DNA from: Podaxis mareebaensis
Lineage: Eukaryota > Basidiomycota > Agaricomycetes > Agaricales > Agaricaceae
Assembly (NCBI GenBank): GCA_018524725.1
Contig: JAEUWP010000097.1
Location: forward strand, 124,001-188,000
DNA: 64,000 nucleotides
Direction of reading: 5' to 3'
The stretch's first letter is position 1; every line of letters starts with the position of its first letter. Below, piece after piece: positions 57,521 through 64,000 of the stretch. A program made the position numbers and the translations under genes. The notes under the pieces were generated by a model. That model saw nothing but the letters and a program-made list of their open reading frames with translations. It was not told the DNA's origin and ran no database searches.

Positions 57521-58646
57521 ATGGGCGAGGTCGTCAACGTGCTTGTCGCTTTCGCTGTTATAGTCTTTCTCTTTCGTTGGATAACCTCCGGTACGAATTC
57601 TTGCTTACTCTAGTGTGCAAGTCGTGTGCGGAGTTTAACTCTGTGTTTCTCTTCTGGCTTTGCTGTAGGGAGTAATTCGAACGATCAGTTGAGACAGAGG
57701 TCGCCCGCTGAGGTGTTGGGTTTCAGGCCAAAGAATGTTACACAGGAGATGGTGCGTCCCGTGTCTGCTTTTGTGCATGATTCTCGTTTGGGCTGGTGCC
57801 TTTGGCAGTTAGCCTCTTCCTTGGCGTCTTTTCTTGCAGCTCTAGTGACTTCCTTCGCTTCTCCCTTATTGACGTGTTATTCATGCTTGAGGGATCCATG
57901 CTGACGACGCTTTGTGTTTTCGGGGTATAGATCACGACAATCTCGAATATGTTCCCTGACATTCCTGCGTATGCCCCTTTGTTGGTCTCCCATAGTTCCC
58001 GGAATGCTAATGACGTCCGTACAGCGATAATATTAGATATGACCTCCTGCGCTCAGGAAGCGTTGAGGTGACTACTAACAAGATCCTGGAACGAGGATAT
58101 CTTGAACCCGTATGTCGCATTGTGAACTTTCTCTCGCTCGACCACGTTGCTCAACAGGTCGCTCCTCACTGCCCTTGGTTCCTCCTTACCCACCATCATG
58201 TCACAGCCTCCTGCGGCGTACTACACTCTGTATCCACGCACGAACACTACCCCACAAGCTCCAGCAAATGCCAATAACCAACGCGCAGCATCCCAACGTG
58301 CTGCGGAGAAGCAGCCAGAAAAGAAAGAGACGCTGATCTCGAGGTATAATCTCGAACAGCGGATAGCGAGCGGGGAGGCGGAGCAGATTAAAGAAGAGGA
58401 AATTGGTGGTAGGGCTGCTTGGGAGGATACGGCGGAGAAGAGGGAGGCGAGTTTGAGGGAGAGGAAGGCGAAGATGATTTTAGCTGCTAGACAGTGAGTC
58501 TTTTTCGGGCTTCATTTTGCGTCTTGAAGTGTGTAAATGGATGCTGATGCAATGGGTATTCTAGGCGTTTGTTGGCTCAACAGCAAAAGGAAGCTTCTTC
58601 GGCGTCGGCGTCCCCTTCAGGCTCGAGCACTGCAGTTCAGTCATAA
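57521..58646 (+). CDS. CUE-domain ER membrane protein (Cue1-like)
   Basis: Six exons (57521-57590, 57669-57751, 57931-57968, 58025-58109, 58207-58493, 58565-58646) join in frame to 214 aa. An N-terminal anchor (VVNVLVAFAVIVFLFRWI) is followed by a CUE domain with MFPDIPA and YDLLRSGSVEVTTNKILERG, the MFP and di-leucine features that bind ubiquitin. The rest is charged and helical (TLISRYNLEQRI, KREASLRERKAKMILAARQRLLAQQQ). The layout is like yeast Cue1, which recruits and activates Ubc7 for ER-associated degradation. Its C-terminal U7BR-like helix is consistent with the charged segment, but that equivalence is inferred. Confidence 0.82.
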
Positions 58647-59723
58647 TCTTGTGCATCTCATCGCACCTATGTTTTTGTAGACGATACCAAGCCTTGTCTC
58701 GACATTTTAATCTATCGCCTAATCCAATACTTCCATAAGCCAGGGCGTCAAGGAATTTCATCACTGAAGCCCTTGGCAGAAGCACGATTATTACACCCTA
58801 AGCTGTTCGGTCAAATATTTCCGCTTCGTACCCTCGTGCTGGACAGCCCCGTGTCCCCAGCCATCGTGTTACAAAACAAGATCCACTCTGGCTGATCAAA
58901 ATCATCACTTCAGCCACAAGTACCAACGCCGACGTCAACATTTAGATCAGCGGAGATGCTTGAGGCTATGACTATCAGTCGTTTAATTTGCTCCCCGTCG
59001 CGGGATCGGCATGTGGTGGGTTTCACCGTTCAGCGCCGAACAGTTATGATGTTCCCCTTTTTTTGAATAGAACACGCCGCCTCGGTCAACGATTCACGTT
59101 TCTTACGGTCACGCTCACCGCTAAGGGGCATTGACGAGGGGTATTATCTGGAAGAGTTACCGGACCATATAGAACAAGTTGCTGGCCATAGAACGCCAGA
59201 CTGGGCTGTTGATCCAATATTGAAGAACAATGATAATCTTCCTAGAAACCGTATCGGCACTGCTAATCTGAGATTGAACCCACGCGGTATGGCGGATAAA
59301 TCACTGGTTGCCTTGGTACTAGTGTTCCCCTAGGCTTACGCTATGGATTCTATCCCATCCCCATCCACACCACATATGTGAAACTTTTAGAGTGAGACTA
59401 GCATTTAAAATGTGAACGTCGGATGAGTCTGACTGGAAAACGGAAGACATAGCATGCCTCAGTGTCGGCCAGGCAAGCCGTCCACAACGACTCTCGGGGC
59501 TTATAAGTAGATTATGGCTGCTCCTCAGACAATTGACAAGTCCTGGAGAAAGTCGCGTCAAACTGGGTCAAACAAGTAAGCGCACATGTAACGTCACTGT
59601 CGGACCTCGGTATCCCAAGCGCCCTGATCCGGCGACACTTCCACACCCCCGAGTTCCACATACGGTAGCCATCATGTGCCATAAAACGGATCCTCAATCG
59701 CTCTGGTGCTTTCTCCAAATACC
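58647..59723. other. Intergenic, nothing recognised
   Basis: Short frames only, at about 58561-58785 and 59319-59718 on the minus strand. No domain or repeat was found. Confidence 0.4.
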
Positions 59724-60772
59724 ATGTCCTCTCCTCGTATCGTCCGCGTGGCTCTGCTTATTTGTGGTGAACTTTCCGGGCCAGTCTATGCTGCTAATGG
59801 GAGCTACTATGATGTCTACAGTCGATTCCTTAACAGCTCGTTACCACCCAACTCGAATGCTAAGGTTGTGGTAGATGGGTATGATGTAGCTAATGAGATG
59901 AAGTATCCAGAGGAGGAGCGTATATCTGAGTATGACATGCTCATGCTTACTGGATCCGGTGAGCGCTCTGATGACTTGAGGTGAGAACGCGAACTGGACT
60001 GATTCTGGGCGAAACGACTAGCTGCTTCTGCGTTCGAAAACCTGGAATGGATAAACCGTCTAGTCGCTTTTGTTAAGCATGTTGCTGAAGATCATCCTAA
60101 AGTCAAGATATATGGTACGCCGCCCACTACTTGTTCATGTGTATCTAATCTAGCGGTCCAACAGGTATCTGCTTTGGCCACCAAATTGTTAGTCGAGCAC
60201 TTGGTGGAAAATGTGTCCCCAACGATGGACGTTGGGAGGTTGGCCCTACCAAAGTCCAGCTGACAGATATTGGGAAATCAATATTTGGGGTAGATCAATT
60301 GGTGAGTCTTGATTTAAGCTTGAAGATTCTGTCCCTAGCGACTAACTGTTGGACGCAGATGATCCAGCAAATGCATCGCGACCACGTTCCTCTCGAATCG
60401 CTCTCAAATCCGATATGTTCCAAAGAACTTCATCTCGTAGGATCCACACCCACGTCCGGGAATCAAGGCGTCGTCAAGTTCTACCCAAAGTCCGGAAATG
60501 AAGCCCAAGGACACGGATCATTGGACCAAATCCACATAATCACCCTTCAAGGGCATCCAGAATTCACTGAATCCATAGTCACAGGGATAGTTCGTCAGCG
60601 GGCAGGCGTTATAGATGCTGCCGCAGCGCAAAGTTACTTTGGTGAGAAGGGTGATGTGGGCGATGCGGAGCCGCCGGCCCAAGATGGAACTGGGCGGAGG
60701 TGGTGGAAGAATGATGGTGTAGATATTGTCGGAAGAGCGTTTTGGAAGATGCTTGGGGTGGGTTCTGGGTAA
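59724..60772 (+). CDS. Class I glutamine amidotransferase-like protein
   Basis: Four exons (59724-59958, 60022-60114, 60165-60301, 60359-60772) join in frame to 292 aa. The N-terminal part (VRVALLICGELSG, YDMLMLTGS) leads to the nucleophile elbow YGICFGHQIVSRALGG with its Cys. LQGHPEFTES supplies the catalytic His and Glu, and QMHRDHV is the usual motif of GMP-synthase-like amidotransferases. There is no synthetase partner domain, so it is a stand-alone member. Fungal proteins of this type are uncharacterised; glutamine or gamma-glutamyl peptide hydrolysis is the family expectation. It is not a TrpG-type subunit by its motifs, and therefore is not the missing half of the IGPS gene at 40437. 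Confidence 0.83.
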
Positions 60773-61850
60773 TAATATACAAGAGGAGTTAGAGTCAGGC
60801 ATCTATGGGCGCTTGCTTAATGCGACTTTCTATCCGCCGCGGCATCAAAGTGTAATAATGTTCGGTCATGTGTAATGTGGGTGACAACAATCTCCCGGAT
60901 AGATTCAATCCCATAGCTCAGTCACTGACCTTGAAAAAAAGAGAAGAGGTGCTTGTTAACCCCTCTAAACCGCACATTGGTACCATGTGCAGCTTCATGG
61001 ATCGGTTTACCTGAAATGGAATAGTTGGACATCTGCCTCGGTTGAAAAGACCGGTGAATGTTTTGGTGGCTCTCTTGAGATATTGGAGTCACGGAGGTCG
61101 TTTTATTCGAAACAGCCATGCCCTACTTGAATGTTGTTTTCTCTCTACTGAAGGGCCAGTCGTGTGCTTCCCGGTGCGGAACCGATACCCTTCTTCTATG
61201 TATAGATTAGTCCGTCGCTTTATTCTGGTTTGGCACATATGACCGATCTAAGATTTAACGAGAATCCGGAGTCGGTATAGGTCTGGTGATCCTGAAGACT
61301 CGAACACTGAGCCTCACTGAACGGCTTTGAAGTGATCTGGAGGATGTGGCTATTTTGAAGGCCAAGGACATAATGGAGACTGTTGTTGGCTCAACTTGTA
61401 TACTCTTGTCAACGGTCTATGCTCGTTAGATTGAAAACTAAGACGGACTGAGGTCGTTGCGATGTACAAGCAGCATCACCCAGATAGTCAACCAAAGCCG
61501 CTAGTTCCAGTAGTCATGGTACTGGTATATAGCGCACAGCTCAGTTGCCTCCGTCAGAATACTTGATTGGCTGGGTGCCTTATTGGCAAGCTAAAATATC
61601 ATGATTCTTTAGGTTGATCTGCCCTGATGAAAGTGATCATCACCTACACCACATGTCTAAAAATGGAAGATGTCTCGAGTGATCGTGATACTCCACTTGT
61701 CAGGGGAAGGTTGCAGGTTACCTGATCAACAATACATATGTATCATATACTTACAATGAAGCGAAATACAAAGGTTAACTACACGAAGTTAACAACCAAT
61801 ACACTACGGACAACAGCTCCTCAGATGTGTAATACCACCGCGGACTCGTT
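60773..61850. other. Intergenic, nothing recognised
   Basis: Convergent flanks between the amidotransferase and a minus-strand membrane protein gene. Only short frames were seen, with no repeat or tRNA. Confidence 0.4.
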
Positions 61851-63363
61851 TCATGGGGAGTTGGAGGTCGTTGTCAGAGCTTTCGTTCCGATGTTCCAGT
61901 TGTAACCAATATTCTTCCAAATGCCTGTCTGCTTTGCTTCGCCCATACCGACGGTAATAGTTTCAATTTGGCCGAACGAGCTCGAAGTCTGGGCTCTGAA
62001 ACCATAGGCGGGTCTGTTAAAGGCCCTCCAGAACGCCCAACACTTCATAATGTCCTGGTTTGGAGTCGTCAGAAAGTTTCTAATTCCAAGAGTGTTTGTG
62101 CTCTTACTCTCTGAGTGCCAAACACGGAAAAAATAATCACACCCGCTGTATGGATAAGATTTGAGTAAAGTGATAGGCGATATGGGGGAAGTGACTTACG
62201 GAGGGATAGACAGTATGAGGCGAATATGTTGTCCGCCGCGTCCGTCGCATAGGACCAGATATATAACCTGCGAAGGTGATGAGCCCTCCCGACTTGCACG
62301 GTGGTAATGCAATACATGCTGGGCAAAACACTTACGTGATGACAAGAGAGGCAGCAACTGAAAGGGCTGTTACTCGGATGTAGATTGAGAAGACTTGGTG
62401 AAAGATGGCATTCCCTCTTTCCCTAAGCTTCGAATAATGTATCTTGAGAAGGAATCCAACTTTCACTAATTCCATATCCTTCTATGAACCTTGATTCGTT
62501 GACAGATGGAGCGGGGAGGCTTACCGATGATGAAGATCCATATAAACATTCCAACACCCATTATCGCGCCACCGACGTAGAGTCTACGCAAATTGCCTGC
62601 TCAGGAACCCTTGTGTAGAGGAACAGACTCAGACCCCATACCCAGTATGCGTCTTCGGTGTGCAATATAATTTGTATTGATTTAAGGTTGCGTTGGGCCT
62701 TCTAGGATCTAAGATCACGGTCTGAGTAGCAGAGCTCAGGTTTCATACGATGTCGGAGAACAACCGTTGTTAACATACCAAGGCGTTCAGAAGCAAAAAG
62801 GCGAGAAAGGAAAGGAGGGGGATGAAGATCAACTACTTGGTATGGTGAGTGACACCACGCTGGAAGGGGAAGGCGTATTCACCAATAATTTAGCACGCCT
62901 CGAGAGAACACGGGGTTTAGCTTCGTTTTCCTCCGTTTCGATCTTGTATTTGAGTTCGCAATGGAACTAAAGGGGATAAAGAATGAGTCACACGTTTCAA
63001 CTTCAGACTCCAGAGTGCAGCTACAAACGGTGATTATGAAGCAACCAAGAGCGACGACAGCCCTGGAAGGAGAGGAGATTTAGGTTTGTTACAGTAGAGC
63101 CTATGTGGAGCGAACCAGCCAGGGATGGAATATAGGAGAACTGCTTGAAAGGCACATAAGCCAGCCGGGGGTCCCGCGTCGGTTTGGTAACCCATGCCAA
63201 TCTCGAGTATAATATCATATAGGAGGGCCGGCGCTAGGAGGCCATACCAAGTGGGCTGACGATGGACTTGAGGAGAAAGAACGGCAGTGCTCAGCACTAG
63301 CAACCCGAATAAAAATGAAAATATGACGATGAAGTCAAAGCCAATAATTATGCCTGAAGCCAT
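61851..63363 (-). CDS. Multi-spanning (probably seven-helix) membrane protein
   Basis: The start is ATG at 63363 (MASGIIIGFDFIVIFSFLFG), with exons running down to a stop at 61851. Visible pieces are FIVIFSFLFGLLVLSTAVL, LCAFQAVLLYSIPGW spliced to AVVALGCFIITVCSC, FHCELKYKIETEENEAKPR (a charged loop), LIFIPLLSFLAFLLLNAL, GGAIMGVGMFIWIFIIG, FSIYIRVTALSVAASLVIT and LYIWSYATDAADNIFASY. It ends CWAFWRAFNRPAYGF with a Ser/Thr-rich tail. The layout is that of a seven-helix protein, possibly receptor-like. It differs in sequence from the three paralogues at 33925-46130. Middle exon borders are approximate and no family name is certain. Confidence 0.65.
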
Positions 63364-63948
63364 GTAAAAGAAGAACAGACGGGCTTCGGGAAGAAAACGA
63401 AGAAAATAGATAAACGATACGAGAAGACAGTAAGGAGTGGCGTAGGTCAGAAATCAGAGGACAGAGATCCTCGCTGTACCACGAGGCTTATATTAGCGCG
63501 AGTAGGCGCTATGGCGATCTTACACCCCGCATGAGAGCTCGTGGGTCCCGGAGCCCGCGCTGGGATCATGAGAAGTTCTTCGGCGGCAATTAGGGCACCC
63601 AGTTATAAAGTTGTGCCTTTGTACTGGATTCACGCTGATGGGATCCAACTCTTGACATATCTTGACATGATGTTGTATTTCTGTGGTGTGGGCTCCAACT
63701 ATCTTGATTGATTAGAAGAGATGATCAGGAAGTAGGTGAAACCGCAAGCATTGATGAATAATTTGGATGATAAGCCGCGATGTAGGAGGGAGGTGTTGGA
63801 ATATGATACCAAAGATCAAGGAGTTGATCTTGTGATACCGCATTAAGCCTGGGGGCTGGGCTGCTGCCAGGAGCACTGGCTATTAAGGCTGCGAAGGACC
63901 AGGCCATGAATGGCAGGTGATATAAAATTATGTGTGCATATGTTGTAA
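63364..63948. other. Intergenic, nothing recognised
   Basis: Promoter region of the minus-strand membrane protein and 5' flank of the tRNA. A 60-aa minus-strand frame at 63725 has no support. Confidence 0.4.
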
Positions 63949-64000
63949 GGGTCGATGGCGTAGTTGGTTATCGCATCTGTCTAACACCTTCTCCAGTCAA
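63949..64000 (+). tRNA. tRNA-Val(AAC), 5' part with intron start (cut by window end)
   Basis: GGGTCGATGGCGTAGTTGG opens a canonical acceptor 5' strand and A box. It continues ...TTATCGCATCTGT with a D-arm and the 5' half of the anticodon stem. The loop reads CTAACAC, giving anticodon AAC (valine). The bases after it (CTTCTCC...) cannot pair with TCTGT, so an intron begins after position 37 as usual. The 3' half lies beyond the window. Confidence 0.75.

Overview
The window is nuclear DNA of a filamentous basidiomycete, very probably an agaricomycete mushroom. Genes carry many short GT-AG introns of about 45-70 nt. The families present fit that group: glycan-binding Y3-like secreted proteins, membrane-anchored glyoxal oxidases, a hydrophobin remnant, a NACHT NLR relic, a GPR1/Ady2 transporter and expanded seven-helix membrane proteins. 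Gene models were built by hand from reading frames, splice signals and family conservation; most are frame-consistent end to end, and uncertain exon borders are stated.

Layout. 0-5 kb: the 3' end of a lactonase-like beta-propeller gene and two Y3-like small secreted protein genes. 5-7.3 kb: two terminal-inverted-repeat structures (one a clear 834-bp MITE-like element) and a tRNA-like remnant. 8.9-10 kb: an acetate transporter. 10-14.6 kb: no recognisable gene. 14.6-21 kb: a tandem pair of glyoxal oxidase-type copper radical oxidases with C-terminal membrane anchors. 23.2-28.4 kb: a LanC-like gene, an inverted duplicate of its 3' end enclosing a relic Y3-like exon, and a third intact Y3-like gene. 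28.6-33.4 kb: a Ser-Tyr-Gly-Asn repeat protein and a type II NADH dehydrogenase. 33.9-46.1 kb: three paralogous seven-helix proteins around an indole-glycerol-phosphate synthase with a degenerate PRAI half and an aldo/keto reductase. 46.7-48.6 kb: a Qc-SNARE and a decayed hydrophobin. 49.3-53.4 kb: a CpG-poor block holding an NLR pseudogene split by a 965-bp non-autonomous LTR element. 54-60.8 kb: housekeeping genes (gamma-tubulin complex protein 2, a CUE-domain protein, a class I glutamine amidotransferase). 61.8-64 kb: another seven-helix protein and the 5' half of an intron-bearing tRNA-Val(AAC).

The genes do not form one obvious pathway. Secreted or surface functions (Y3-like, glyoxal oxidases, hydrophobin, seven-helix proteins) dominate the first 48 kb and show repeated local duplication. 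The 54-61 kb stretch is ordinary conserved sequence. The points most worth following up are the TrpC-like protein that lacks an amidotransferase half and the PRAI catalytic Cys, the LanC/Y3 inverted duplication, and the NLR pseudogene whose in-frame stops are all TGA.
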